A stretch of DNA of 58,337 nucleotides. It comes from Palsa-1447 sp964509885. Lineage in GTDB: Bacteria; Verrucomicrobiota; Verrucomicrobiia; Opitutales; Opitutaceae. The stretch lies in assembly GCA_964509885.1 (NCBI GenBank), contig CAZDZL010000022.1, positions 1 through 58,337 of the forward strand, in the 5' to 3' direction. Below are positions 48,658 to 57,969 of this stretch, one piece after another; position 1 is the stretch's first letter, and every line of letters begins with the position of its first letter. The position numbers and the translations under genes were made by a program. Below the pieces are notes generated by a model. That model did not search any database and was not told the origin of the DNA. It worked only from the letters and a program-made list of their open reading frames with translations.

Positions 48658-51600
48658 ATGAAGCGCGCCGGCCTCACCCTACCGAGCCTTCTCGCCTGCC
48701 TCCTCCTCTCGGTGGCGGCCCTGCTTCCCCTGCGCCCGTGGTCGCCGGACCGGGTGAGCCCCTGGCGCTTCGAGGTGACGGCGCAGTCCGACCAGTCCGG
48801 GCTGGTCCAGCTCTACTACGACCGGGGAGGGGGCATGAGCGAGCCGGAGTCGGCGCTGCAGGCGATCACGGCGGGTCACCCGCAGCTCCTGAGCTTTGCG
48901 CTCCCGTTCGGCCGCTACCGCGCGCTCCGGTTTGATCCCCTCGACAGGGACGCCCGCATGAGCTTCAGCGGGGCGAGGGTCGTCGACGGCTCCGGCAGGG
49001 TCCGGGTGGCGTTCGCGCCCGGCCAGTTCCAGGCGCAGGACGAGATAGGGTCGCTTGCCGTGGAGGGCGACGTCCTCCATGTCGAGACGACCCCCGGGGC
49101 GACCGATCCCCACCTCTGGCTAAACCTGGCCGGGGCGTTCGAAATACCGAGGCCGCCCCTGTGGCGGGAGGTGGGCCTCGTGTTCGCCGCGGCGGTCGCG
49201 GGCGTCGCCCTGCTGGGGTGGGCCTGGGGTTCCGAGCGCCTCGGCGTCGCAGGGCGCGCCCGAGGGCTTTGGGCGTCGGCGCATGCGTCCCCCGGCGCGG
49301 CGCTCGCCGCCGCGGCGCTCCTCGGGACCCTCTGCGCCAACGCCCCGGTCGTGTTCGGCGGCAGGAGCCTTGTCTCGCCGAACATGGGCGTCGCGCTCCT
49401 TTACGGCCGGAGCCCCTGGCTGCCCGGGGCCCAAAGCGCGGAGCCCGGCAACGCCAACAAGGCGGACGTGAACGCCCTCATGTGGCACCACCTGCCGCTC
49501 TCGATGGTCGAGCGCCGGGCCGTGCTCCGCGACGGGGAGCTGCCGCTCTGGAACCGCTACGACTCTGCCGGCGTGCCCCTCCTCGGGCAGGGCCAGTCGT
49601 GCTTCGGGGACCCGCTGCAGGCGATCCCCGTCCTGGCGAACGGCGCCGCGTGGGCCTGGGACCTCAAGCTCCTGATCGCCAAGTGGATCTTCTCCGGCGC
49701 CATCGGCCTCTGCGCGTGGCGGATGTTCCGGCACCTGCCGACCGCGCTGCTGACGGCCCTCTCGTCGTCCTTCCTCGGGTTCTTCGTCTACCGCGTGAAC
49801 CATCCCGCCATCTTCAGCGTCTGCTATGCTCCGCTCATCCTCTATGCCTGGCTTCGCTTCCTGGAAGCCCGTTCCGCCCGGGGCGCCGTCCCGTGGCTCG
49901 CGGCGCTCATCGGGGCGAGCTGGATGGAGATGAACAGCGGAACGGCGAAGGAGGCCTACGTGCTGCTCCTCGCTATGAACGGCGCCGGCGCGTGCCTGCT
50001 GCTCGCCTGCGGGAGGACCGCGCGCGAGAAGGCGGCCCTCCTGGCGGGCGCGTGCGCCGCCGGGATCGTGTTCGCGCTTCTGGGGTCGCCCGTCTGGTAC
50101 ACGTTCTACCGGGCGCTCGGCGCCTCCTACACGAGCTACAACGCCGCGCAGGCCTTCCAGATCCAGCCCGGGATGCTGATCGGCCTCTTCGACGAGGCGT
50201 TCTACCGCCCCTTCCAGTTCCAGTCCGGGGTCATCAACCCGTCCGCCAACGCCTTCGTCCTCGTCGGCCTTGCGTGGTGCGCCGTCCGCTGGCGCTCCCT
50301 TCTGGCTGACCGGGGCGCCGCGGCGCTCGTCGCCGCGGCGGCGCCCGCGTTCGCTCTCGCGTTCGGCGCGGTGTCCCCGGGCCTCATCGCCCACGTGCCC
50401 CTCCTTCGGAACATCATGCACGTCGACAACACCTTCTCGTGCGTGCTGGTCGTCCTCCTCACGGTGCTCAGCGGGTTCGGCTGGCGCGAGGCGTGGGAGA
50501 GGCTGGCGTCGCAGGGCGGCAGGCGCGAGGCGCTCGCGGTGGTCGCCCTCGTGCTCGCCCTCTACCTGGCGTACCTCGGCACCGCGCAGGCGGTCCTGCG
50601 GAGCGCCTTCGCGTCGTCGACCTGGGGCCGCACCATCAGGCTCGAGCCCTTCATCCACGGGTACGGGTGGAGCCTGGTGGCCGCCGCGGCCCTGCTCCTC
50701 TGGGCGCTCGGCCGGATGCGCGGGCGCGCCGCGGCCACCCCCGCGCTCCTCATCTGCGCCGTCGTTTCCTTCGGCGCCCTCCACTGGCGCATGGCCCTTC
50801 AGACCGGCGGGGGCTTTGCCGACTACGTCGTCAAGCCGGCCGCGCGCGCGAGCCTGCTCGAGGACTCGGCGGCGGTCGACGCGGTCCGGCCGCCCGCGGA
50901 CCAGCCCTCGCGGGTCGCGGGCTTCCACGACGACCTTCTGCCGGGCTGGTCCATCGCCTACGGCCTCGAGGGCATCTCGGGTCCCGACGCGCTCGTGAAC
51001 CCCTACTACCGGGAATTCATGGACACGGCGGGGATCACCCGGATCTGGGACTGGCGCTACCGGGTGGAGCCCGCCGACCTCGCGAAGGAGAAGCCGGTGC
51101 TCGACCTCCTGAACGTGCGCGCCTACGTCGGCTACCACCTGGGCAACGACAGGCCGGGGCCGGGGGTGAACAGGGTGCTCTCGGCGGACATGGACGCCTA
51201 CGAGAGCCCCTCGGCATGGCCGCGGGCCTTCTTCACCGACAGCGTGGCCGTCTACAGTGACGCCGCCCAGTTTCTCTCATGGGTGAAGGCGGGCGACGGG
51301 CGGCCTTTCGCCGCGGTCCAGGCGCGCGACTGGGCCGCGATCAGCCCGGCGCCGCGGGTCTCGGGAGACCTGGCGAAGCGCAGGGTCAGCGCGGCGCAGG
51401 GCTTCAGGCTGACCACCAACACCACGTCCTTCACGGTCTCCGCCAGCGGCCCGGGGTTCATCGTGCTGACCGAGGCCTATGAGCCGGGCAATTTCCGGGC
51501 GAGCGTGAACGGCGCCCCCGCGCCGTACCTGCGGATCAACCACGCGTTCAAGGGCGTCTACGTCGACGCCCCGGGGACCTATGAGGTCCGCTTCGAGTAC

Positions 51601-51732
51601 TGGCCCCGGGGGCTCTCGGCGACGCTGGCCCTGGCGTCGGTCGGCCTGGGACTCCTCGTCGCCGCGCTCCTCTGGGCCCTCCTGGCGCGGCCCCCTCAGA
51701 GGCTGGCGATGGCCTCGAGCCGGCGCTTGTAG
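48658..51732 (+). CDS. Large YfhO-like membrane protein (putative GT-C transferase)
   Basis: A 1024-residue protein. An N-terminal helix is followed by about 150 residues of beta-rich exported domain, then about twelve helices (residues about 170-690) and a large C-terminal soluble domain with a last helix (about 985-1010). LPLWNRYDSAGVPLLGQGQSCFGDPLQ is the LWNP-like loop of YfhO-family proteins, which add sugars to lipoteichoic acid in Firmicutes. The C-terminal GFIVLTEAYEPGNFRASVNGAPA also recalls YfhO. The last 37 bases overlap the convergent GT4 gene. Confidence 0.75.
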   Translation: MKRAGLTLPSLLACLLLSVAALLPLRPWSPDRVSPWRFEVTAQSDQSGLVQLYYDRGGGMSEPESALQAITAGHPQLLSFALPFGRYRALRFDPLDRDARMSFSGARVVDGSGRVRVAFAPGQFQAQDEIGSLAVEGDVLHVETTPGATDPHLWLNLAGAFEIPRPPLWREVGLVFAAAVAGVALLGWAWGSERLGVAGRARGLWASAHASPGAALAAAALLGTLCANAPVVFGGRSLVSPNMGVALLYGRSPWLPGAQSAEPGNANKADVNALMWHHLPLSMVERRAVLRDGELPLWNRYDSAGVPLLGQGQSCFGDPLQAIPVLANGAAWAWDLKLLIAKWIFSGAIGLCAWRMFRHLPTALLTALSSSFLGFFVYRVNHPAIFSVCYAPLILYAWLRFLEARSARGAVPWLAALIGASWMEMNSGTAKEAYVLLLAMNGAGACLLLACGRTAREKAALLAGACAAGIVFALLGSPVWYTFYRALGASYTSYNAAQAFQIQPGMLIGLFDEAFYRPFQFQSGVINPSANAFVLVGLAWCAVRWRSLLADRGAAALVAAAAPAFALAFGAVSPGLIAHVPLLRNIMHVDNTFSCVLVVLLTVLSGFGWREAWERLASQGGRREALAVVALVLALYLAYLGTAQAVLRSAFASSTWGRTIRLEPFIHGYGWSLVAAAALLLWALGRMRGRAAATPALLICAVVSFGALHWRMALQTGGGFADYVVKPAARASLLEDSAAVDAVRPPADQPSRVAGFHDDLLPGWSIAYGLEGISGPDALVNPYYREFMDTAGITRIWDWRYRVEPADLAKEKPVLDLLNVRAYVGYHLGNDRPGPGVNRVLSADMDAYESPSAWPRAFFTDSVAVYSDAAQFLSWVKAGDGRPFAAVQARDWAAISPAPRVSGDLAKRRVSAAQGFRLTTNTTSFTVSASGPGFIVLTEAYEPGNFRASVNGAPAPYLRINHAFKGVYVDAPGTYEVRFEYWPRGLSATLALASVGLGLLVAALLWALLARPPQRLAMASSRRL

Positions 51733-53348
51733 CGCTCCCCGATGACCGACGGGGCGAACCGCGCCTCGATCGTCCGCCTCGCCGCGGCGCCGATGCGCGC
51801 GGCCCCGGCGGGGTCGGAGGCGACCCGGCGCATCAGCTCGCTCGCGTGGGCCAGGTCGGGTTCCGCCCAGCTCGCGCCCTTCGCATAGGGGCCGTGGCTC
51901 TCGGTGAGCTCGACGAGCGCGTAGTCCACGGGAAACCCGTTGTCGCGGTTCACGTACTCCGCGGTCGCCGACCAGTTGGTCGAGATGACGGGCTTGCCGA
52001 GGTACATGCACTCCGCGACCGCCAGGCCGAACCCCTCGGAGCGGTGCAGCGACACGAAGCAGTCGCAGGCGGACTCGAGGGCGTAGACGTCGGCGCGGGA
52101 CAGGGTCTCGCTGATGATCACGGTCCCCGGGATGTCGCGGACGGCCTCCTGGAGGGCCGCGAAGTCGCCGGGGTTGGCGTCGGCGTTCTGCACCTTGACG
52201 ACCAGGCAGGCCCTGTCCGCGGCGAGTCCCGACATGCGGAACGCCTCGATGACGCCCCGGGGGTTCTTGCGCGCCGAGTAGGAGTTCAGGTCGAAGAGAC
52301 AGAGGTAGAGGAGGCGGCCGGCGGGCAGGCCGAAGCGCGCGCGAAGCACCGCGGGGTCGCCGGCCGGCCGCTCGAAGCCGATCGAGTGCGGCATCGTCAG
52401 GACCGGGTAGAGGGCCTTCAGGGCGATCGACTCGCGGACGAAGTCGCTCGGGCACCAGATCTCGTCGAAGTAGTCGAGGGAGGGCATCCACGCCTCGGGA
52501 AACTCCGCGAGCTCCCACGCGAAGTACCCTATGTTGTAATGGTCCTTCCTGAACCCCGCACCGTGGTGGTGGTCGATGTCGCGGGCGACGGGCGGGTCGA
52601 TGTGGAACACGTTCGCCCCGTAGGGATTCGTGTCCTGCAGGCGGCCGGCGTACGTCAGGTCGCCCATGCGGTTCCTGCAGTTGAGCTTGAGCGGCACGAG
52701 CGCTGTCGGCAGCGAGGCGGCGTCCGCCGAGCGGACCATGCACCGGGCCGACTCGCCGATGCCGAGGTCGGCCGTCAGGAAACCCACGATGTTCATCCCC
52801 GTGCGCGAGTGGGTGCGGGCGAACGCCGTGGAGTAGGGGCTCTCCCGCCTGGAGAAGTCGTAGATCCGCGCGCCCGAGTCGGACTCGATCGCGTCGAGGC
52901 GCAGCTGGCGGTTCCTGTTCTGGGCGCGGTAGCGCTGGAGCGGCCCGAGGCGGGTGACGCGCCCGAGCCACGCGAGAGCGTTCGTGAGGCCGCAGCCGTG
53001 GAGCGTGAAGAAGAGGACCGAGCCCTTCCTGGCGGACACGCGCTCCAGGGCGACGCGCGCCTCCCACGGCCCCGGGGCGGTGGCGCAGACCCTGGCGACG
53101 CTGGCCCCGTCGAGAAGGATCTCGAGCGTGGGGAACCCGGCCTCGGGTCCCGTCGCCTGCGGGTGGGCGAGGAAGCGCCCCTTCAGCACGACCGCGTCCA
53201 CGTCCGCCATCGGAGGCAGCCGGATGACCGCGGTCTCGCGCATCCACGCCGAGTCGGCCGAGAACTCGTCGAAGAAGAGCCCCGAGTATCGGGTGAACCT
53301 GCGGGCAAAGGAGCCGCCGAACGGCGGGCTGTGCTGGAACGCATCCAT
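51696..53348 (-). CDS. GT4-family glycosyltransferase with an extra N-terminal beta domain
   Basis: A 550-residue protein from ATG 53348, overlapping the GT2 stop by one base (TGATG). Residues about 1-180 form a beta-rich module (SADSAWMRETAVIRLPPMADVDAVVL... FPTLEILLDGASVARV) unlike a GT and possibly a carbohydrate-binding jelly roll. The GT4 part starts MNIVGFLTADLGIGESARCM, and has RHYNIGYFAWEL-like DHYNIGYFAWELAEFPEAW, LFDLNSYSARKNPRGVIEAF and SLHRSEGFGLAVAECMYLGKPVI. It is the last gene of the rhamnose operon and most likely acts on a rhamnose-containing glycan. Confidence 0.85.
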   Translation of the reverse strand: MDAFQHSPPFGGSFARRFTRYSGLFFDEFSADSAWMRETAVIRLPPMADVDAVVLKGRFLAHPQATGPEAGFPTLEILLDGASVARVCATAPGPWEARVALERVSARKGSVLFFTLHGCGLTNALAWLGRVTRLGPLQRYRAQNRNRQLRLDAIESDSGARIYDFSRRESPYSTAFARTHSRTGMNIVGFLTADLGIGESARCMVRSADAASLPTALVPLKLNCRNRMGDLTYAGRLQDTNPYGANVFHIDPPVARDIDHHHGAGFRKDHYNIGYFAWELAEFPEAWMPSLDYFDEIWCPSDFVRESIALKALYPVLTMPHSIGFERPAGDPAVLRARFGLPAGRLLYLCLFDLNSYSARKNPRGVIEAFRMSGLAADRACLVVKVQNADANPGDFAALQEAVRDIPGTVIISETLSRADVYALESACDCFVSLHRSEGFGLAVAECMYLGKPVISTNWSATAEYVNRDNGFPVDYALVELTESHGPYAKGASWAEPDLAHASELMRRVASDPAGAARIGAAARRTIEARFAPSVIGERYKRRLEAIASL

Positions 53349-54307
53349 CAGCAATTGGAGAACATTTTCCGCCACCGGGCGAGCTCCAGGTCGATGGCCT
53401 TCTCGAGGACGTCCACGGCGGGCTCCGGGGGGCGGCTCCTCAGGCGGGCGAGGTAGAGCGCCGCCTCCAGGGCCTCGAGCTTGTCCGGGAAGTCCCTGGG
53501 CTCGGGCAGGACCTCGAGGAAGTGCTCCCAGGCGATCGGGCGGCAGGCGGCCTCGGCGAGCTCGCGGTGCCAGCGGGTGACGAGCCGCCGGGTGTTCTCC
53601 TCGTCGCGCAGCTTGCGCCCCGGCGACGCGCTCACGTGGTGCAGGACGCGGCTTCGCAGGGCGACGACGTTCACGAGCCCCGCCTGGCGGGCGCGCAGGC
53701 ACAGGTCGATGTCCTCGCACCCGTTGACGTACCCCTCGTCGAAGCCGCCGAGGCGCCGCCACGCCTTGGCGCGGACGAGCACGCAGGCGCCGGTCACGGC
53801 GAACACGCGCGGGGCGGGGTGGAAGAGGAGGGAGGCGATGCCGGGGGCCCTTCGGTCGTGCTCGGGCTTGCCCTTCAGGTTGACCTGGATCCCGGCGTGG
53901 TCGACCTCGAGCGTCGAGGCGTTCAGCTGGACGTTCCCGACGAGCCCGGCGCGCCAGCCGAGGAGCCGCAGGGCGTTCATCATCGGCCGCAGCCAACCCC
54001 GCCGCAGGACAAGGTCGTTGTTGAGGAGCGCGAGGATGCGTCCCCTCGCGACCGCCGCGCCGCGGTTCGTCGCCGCGGCGAAGCCCAGGTTGCGCTCGTT
54101 CAGGACGACGCGGAACGGCTCCCCGAGGCCCGCGAGCCACTCGCGGGTCCCGTCGGTGCTGCCGTCGTCGACGAGGATGATCTCGTAGCTGACCCACGGC
54201 GGCATGGAGCGGCGCAGGCTGGCCACCATCGCCTGCGTGTGGGCCAGGCAGTTGTACAGCGGCGTGACGACGCTTATCCGGGGTCTGCGGCGGCTGCCCT
54301 TGTCCAC
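53348..54307 (-). CDS. GT2-family glycosyltransferase (rhamnosyltransferase-like)
   Basis: A 319-residue GT-A inverting transferase starting at GTG 54307. It shows ISVVTPLYNCLAHTQAM, LVDDGSTDGTREWL, the metal-binding NNDLVLRRGWL (in place of DxD), and GGFDEGYVNGCEDIDLCLRA with the ED catalytic base region. These fit the WbbL/RfbF rhamnosyltransferase group. It lies 12 bases downstream of rmlA and is coupled to the following GT4, so transfer of L-rhamnose is the natural inference. Confidence 0.87.
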   Translation of the reverse strand: MDKGSRRRPRISVVTPLYNCLAHTQAMVASLRRSMPPWVSYEIILVDDGSTDGTREWLAGLGEPFRVVLNERNLGFAAATNRGAAVARGRILALLNNDLVLRRGWLRPMMNALRLLGWRAGLVGNVQLNASTLEVDHAGIQVNLKGKPEHDRRAPGIASLLFHPAPRVFAVTGACVLVRAKAWRRLGGFDEGYVNGCEDIDLCLRARQAGLVNVVALRSRVLHHVSASPGRKLRDEENTRRLVTRWHRELAEAACRPIAWEHFLEVLPEPRDFPDKLEALEAALYLARLRSRPPEPAVDVLEKAIDLELARWRKMFSNC

Positions 54308-54319
54308 GGGTCGCGGCTC

Positions 54320-55195
54320 CTAGGGCCCGGAGAGGAGCCTGCGCAGGTACTGGGCGTAGCTCGACTTCCCGAGCTTCGCGATGTTCGCCGTGAGCCGGGC
54401 GTCGTCGATCCAGCCCTGCCTCCAGGCGATCTCCTCGAGGCAGGCGATCTTCAGCCCCTGGCGGTTCTCGATCACATGCACGAACTGGGCGGCCTCGAGG
54501 AGCGAGTCGTGGGTGCCCGTGTCGAGCCACGCCGTGCCGCGCCCGAGCACCTCGGCGTGCAGGAGCCCCGCCTCGAGGTAGAACCGGTTCAGGTCGGTGA
54601 TCTCGAGCTCGCCCCGCTTCGACGGCCTCAGGCGCCGCGCGTGCGCGACCACGTCGCCGTCGTAGAAGTAGACCCCGGGGATCGCATAGTTGGACCTGGG
54701 CTTGTCGGGCTTCTCCTCGAGCGAGAGGACGCGCCCGTCGCTCGAGAACTCGACGACGCCGTAGGCGGAGGGATTGGCGACGTGGTAGCCGAAAATCGTG
54801 GCGCCCCTGGGGCGAGCGTTCGCCGCCGAGAACGACTTGGCGAGGTCGTGCCCGTAGAAGAGGTTGTCCCCGAGGATGAGCGCGCTCGGGGCGCCCGCGA
54901 GGAACGCGTCGCCGATCAGGAACGCCTGGGCGAGGCCCTCGGGCTTCGGCTGCTCGGCGTAGCTGAGCCTCATCCCGAGGTCGGAGCCGCTCCCGAGGAG
55001 CCGCTCGAAGAGCGGCAGGTCCTGCGGCGTCGATATGACGAGCACCTCGCGGATGCCCGCCAGCATGAGCGCCGAGAGCGGGTAGTAGATCATCGGCTTG
55101 TCGTACACCGGCATGAGCTGCTTGCTGACGGCGATCGTCAGCGGGTAGAGCCGGGTGCCCGAGCCGCCTGCGAGGATGATGCCTTTGCGGTTCAT
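54320..55195 (-). CDS. rmlA: Glucose-1-phosphate thymidylyltransferase
   Basis: A 291-residue enzyme making dTDP-glucose from dTTP and glucose-1-phosphate, the first step to dTDP-L-rhamnose. The N-terminus KGIILAGGSGTRLYPLT is the nucleotide-binding loop, followed by KQLMPVYDKPMIYYPLS, ALILGDNLFYGHDL and FSSDGRVLSLEEKPDKP. Length and motifs are standard for RmlA/RfbA. It is 19 bases downstream of rmlB in the operon. The assignment is secure. Confidence 0.96.
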   Translation of the reverse strand: MNRKGIILAGGSGTRLYPLTIAVSKQLMPVYDKPMIYYPLSALMLAGIREVLVISTPQDLPLFERLLGSGSDLGMRLSYAEQPKPEGLAQAFLIGDAFLAGAPSALILGDNLFYGHDLAKSFSAANARPRGATIFGYHVANPSAYGVVEFSSDGRVLSLEEKPDKPRSNYAIPGVYFYDGDVVAHARRLRPSKRGELEITDLNRFYLEAGLLHAEVLGRGTAWLDTGTHDSLLEAAQFVHVIENRQGLKIACLEEIAWRQGWIDDARLTANIAKLGKSSYAQYLRRLLSGP

Positions 55196-55214
55196 AGGGG
55201 TTTTCCGGGGGCCC

Positions 55215-56282
55215 TCAGGCCGTCTTCCCGAGCCTTTCCCGGGCGTAGCGCTTGGCCGTGATCTCGCTGCACCAGGCCCGGTTCGCGATGAACCAGTCGA
55301 CGGTCTTCGCCAGCCCGCTCTCGAACGACTCGGCGGGGCGCCAGCCGAGCTCGCTGCTGATCTTTGAGCAGTCGATGGCGTACCGCCTGTCGTGGCCCGG
55401 CCTGTCCTGGACGAACTCGATCTGCTCCGAGTAGGGCCTGCCGTCCTTGCGGGGGGCCTTGGCGTCGAGGAGGGAGCAGATGAGCCTCACGACGTCCAGG
55501 TTGGCCCACTCGTTCATGCCCCCGACGTTGTACGTCTCCCCGGGCCTGCCGCGCTCGAGCACCAGCGACACGGCCCGGCAGTGGTCGCCGACGTAGAGCC
55601 AGTCGCGGATCTGCAGGCCGTCGCCGTAGATCGGCAGGGGCCTGCCGTCCAGCGCGTTCAGGATGACGAGCGGGAAGAGCTTCTCCGGGAAATGGAACGG
55701 GCCGTAGTTGTTCGAGCAGTTGGTCGTGAGGGTCGGCAGGCCGAACGTGTGCCGGTAGGCGCGCACCAGGTGGTCGCTCGCCGCCTTGGAGGCCGCGTAC
55801 GGCGAGTTGGGGGCGAAGGCGGTCTCCTCCGTGAAGGCGGGGTCCCTGGGCCCCAGCGTGCCGTACACCTCGTCGGTCGAGACGTGCAGGAAGCGGAAGG
55901 CGTCCCGCGCGGGGCCCGCGAGCCCCGCCCAGTGGCGCCTAGACGCGTTCAGGAGGCGAAGCGTCCCGACGACGTTCGTCTGGACGAAGGGCTCCGGCGA
56001 GTCGATCGAGCGGTCGACGTGGCTTTCCGCCGCGAAATTGACGACGGCGCCGATCTCGTGCGTCGCGAGGAGGCCCGCCACGAGCGCCTCGTCTCCGATG
56101 TCGCCGTGGACGAAGGTGTACCTTCGGTCATCCGCGACGTCGGCGAGGTTCGCCGGGTTGCCGGCGTAGGTCAGCTTGTCCAGGTTCACGACGCCCGCCA
56201 CGCGCCCCGGGGGGTCCAGGAGGAGCTGCCTCACGAAGTTGCTCCCGATGAACCCGCAGCCTCCGGTGACAAGGATGTTCAT
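55215..56282 (-). CDS. rmlB: dTDP-glucose 4,6-dehydratase
   Basis: A 355-residue extended SDR, second step of the dTDP-rhamnose pathway. MNILVTGGCGFIGSNFVRQL is the NAD site, AAESHVDRSIDSPEPF and LHVSTDEVYGTLG (catalytic Asp-Glu after Thr) and YAASKAASDHLVRAY (Tyr-Lys) are all present, as is NNYGPFHFPEKLFPL. It yields dTDP-4-keto-6-deoxyglucose, the substrate of the enzyme encoded just upstream. Confidence is high. Confidence 0.96.
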   Translation of the reverse strand: MNILVTGGCGFIGSNFVRQLLLDPPGRVAGVVNLDKLTYAGNPANLADVADDRRYTFVHGDIGDEALVAGLLATHEIGAVVNFAAESHVDRSIDSPEPFVQTNVVGTLRLLNASRRHWAGLAGPARDAFRFLHVSTDEVYGTLGPRDPAFTEETAFAPNSPYAASKAASDHLVRAYRHTFGLPTLTTNCSNNYGPFHFPEKLFPLVILNALDGRPLPIYGDGLQIRDWLYVGDHCRAVSLVLERGRPGETYNVGGMNEWANLDVVRLICSLLDAKAPRKDGRPYSEQIEFVQDRPGHDRRYAIDCSKISSELGWRPAESFESGLAKTVDWFIANRAWCSEITAKRYARERLGKTA

Positions 56283-56292
56283 GGCGGTGCGC

Positions 56293-57165
56293 CTAGGCGG
56301 CCTTCCTCCAGGCCCTCAGGTCGCGCTCCACCGCCTCGCGCACAGGCGTCAGCCGGATCCCGACGGCCTCGAGCTTCGAGGAGTCCAGGACGCAGTTGGA
56401 CCTCGGGGTCTTGGCGGCGGTGCGCATGAACTCCTCCTCGCTCGCGAAGAACGAGAACTCCTTCGCGCAGACGCCCGAGCGGCGGATCATGTCCACGACC
56501 TCGCGGGTCGTCACCCGGCCGGGATTGGTCACGTTGTAGATCCCGAACGGGACGCGCTTCGTCCAGCAGGCGAGGGTCGCCTCGACGAACTCGTCCAGCT
56601 GCGAGATCGAGTTGGTCGCCTCGAGGAGCCGGCTGTAGCGCATGAGCTTCGCCAGGTAGTTGCGGGGGTTGTCGACGCCGTCGAACGGGATGCGCAGGCG
56701 CCAGACGAAGTGGTTGGGGCGGCCGGCAAGCACCTCCTCGCCGAGGCCCTTCGTGCCGCTGTAGAACGAGCAGTGGTTCGAGCGGAAGGTGAAGTTCGGG
56801 GGGTCGAGCTCCGTGAAGCCCTTCGGGCCCGGGCCGTCGCCGCTGTAGATGCAGCCCGAGGAGACGTGGCCCCACGGGATCCCGGCGTCCTCGCAGGCCT
56901 GGGCGACGACCCCGGGAAGGACCGCATTGCCGAGCAGGCACTCGGCCTTGTGGAGCTCGCAGGCGTCCACGTTGGGCTTGCCCGTGTAGCCGGCGGCGTT
57001 GACCAGGAACTCGGGCCTGTCCTTCTCGAGCGCCGCGCGCAGGGTCGCCGCGTCGCTGTAGTCGACCTCGGAACGCCGCAGGTTGCGGAAGGCGATGCCT
57101 TTCCGCTTGAAGAGCGCCTGGTAGGCGCCACCGACATAGCCCGAGCCTCCCAATAGATAAATCAT
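56293..57165 (-). CDS. NRS/ER-type bifunctional dTDP-4-keto-6-deoxyglucose 3,5-epimerase/4-reductase
   Basis: A 290-residue SDR from ATG 57165. It matches plant nucleotide-rhamnose synthase/epimerase-reductase better than RmlD: IYLLGGSGYVGG, NAAGYTGKPNVDACELHK, SSGCIYSG (Cys105), GFTELDPPNFT, SFYSGTKGLGEEVL (Tyr135, Lys139), DNPRNYLAKLMRYSRL, GIYNVTNPG and TPRSNCVLDSSKL all have near counterparts there, as I recall that family. Such enzymes perform both epimerisation and reduction, with a Cys and a Lys as epimerase acid/base. It lies in an rmlA-rmlB operon without rmlC, which fits a two-in-one role. A plain RmlD reductase is the alternative. Confidence 0.85.
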   Translation of the reverse strand: MIYLLGGSGYVGGAYQALFKRKGIAFRNLRRSEVDYSDAATLRAALEKDRPEFLVNAAGYTGKPNVDACELHKAECLLGNAVLPGVVAQACEDAGIPWGHVSSGCIYSGDGPGPKGFTELDPPNFTFRSNHCSFYSGTKGLGEEVLAGRPNHFVWRLRIPFDGVDNPRNYLAKLMRYSRLLEATNSISQLDEFVEATLACWTKRVPFGIYNVTNPGRVTTREVVDMIRRSGVCAKEFSFFASEEEFMRTAAKTPRSNCVLDSSKLEAVGIRLTPVREAVERDLRAWRKAA

Positions 57166-57228
57166 CGAATTATGAGGGACTAAGCCAATCGATCGTGGAC
57201 GGGGAAACAAGGGTTTTCAACCCCCGCC

Positions 57229-57969
57229 TCAGTGCCTTCGGTAGTCGCCCCGGCTGAAGTACTTCTCGAGCCAGACGTACATGCAGATGAAGAAATACCG
57301 GCTCCCCATCTCCTTGATCTTCAGCTTCGCCTCGCCGTGCTTGCGGTTCTTCCAGGAGATCGGGATCACGGTCCAGGTGTAGCCCCTCACGATCGCCTTC
57401 AGGGGCAGCTCGACCGTCAGGTTGAAATGCGGCGACATGAACGGCCGGCACCCCTCGATGACCGTGCGCCGGTAGGCCTTGAACGCGTTCGTCGTGTCGT
57501 TGAGCGGGATGGCGAACATCACCCGGATGAAGAGGTTCGCCAGCCGGTTGACGAGAAGCTTGAAGCGCGGGTAGTCGACGACGTCGCCCTTCCTCTGGAA
57601 GCGGCTGCCGAAGACGCACTCGCTTCCCTCGCAAAGGAGGCGCCAGTACTTGACGGCGTCGGAGGGCAGGTCGGAGGCGTCGGCCATCATGATGACGACG
57701 GCGTCGCCCGTCATCTTGCCGAAGCCGAAGGTGACGGCCCTGCCGAAGCCGTTCTCCCCGGTGTTCTGGACGGGGGCGAGGGTGGGGATCTCCGACCTCA
57801 GGTCCTGGAGCACCTGCCACGTCGCATCGCGGCTCCCGTCGTCGACGACGACGATCTCGTGGGGCACGCCCTCGCGCGTCAACTCGGCATAGAGCTCCCG
57901 CACCATGGGCGGCAGTGACTCCGCCTCGTCGCGCGCGGGGATGACGACCGAGAAAAGGGCGAGGCTCAT
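57229..57969 (-). CDS. GT2-family glycosyltransferase (dolichol-phosphate mannosyltransferase-like)
   Basis: A 246-residue GT-A enzyme from ATG 57969. FSVVIPARDEAESLPPMV, EIVVVDDGSRDATWQVL, VIMMADASDLP (the DxxD metal site) and VFGSRFQRKG are in the order of DPM1/GtrB-type proteins. It lacks the C-terminal membrane helices of GtrB. Such enzymes load a sugar onto polyprenyl phosphate, which would feed the GT-C membrane transferases of this region. Its start overlaps the stop of the preceding epimerase gene as ATGA. Confidence 0.86.
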   Translation of the reverse strand: MSLALFSVVIPARDEAESLPPMVRELYAELTREGVPHEIVVVDDGSRDATWQVLQDLRSEIPTLAPVQNTGENGFGRAVTFGFGKMTGDAVVIMMADASDLPSDAVKYWRLLCEGSECVFGSRFQRKGDVVDYPRFKLLVNRLANLFIRVMFAIPLNDTTNAFKAYRRTVIEGCRPFMSPHFNLTVELPLKAIVRGYTWTVIPISWKNRKHGEAKLKIKEMGSRYFFICMYVWLEKYFSRGDYRRH

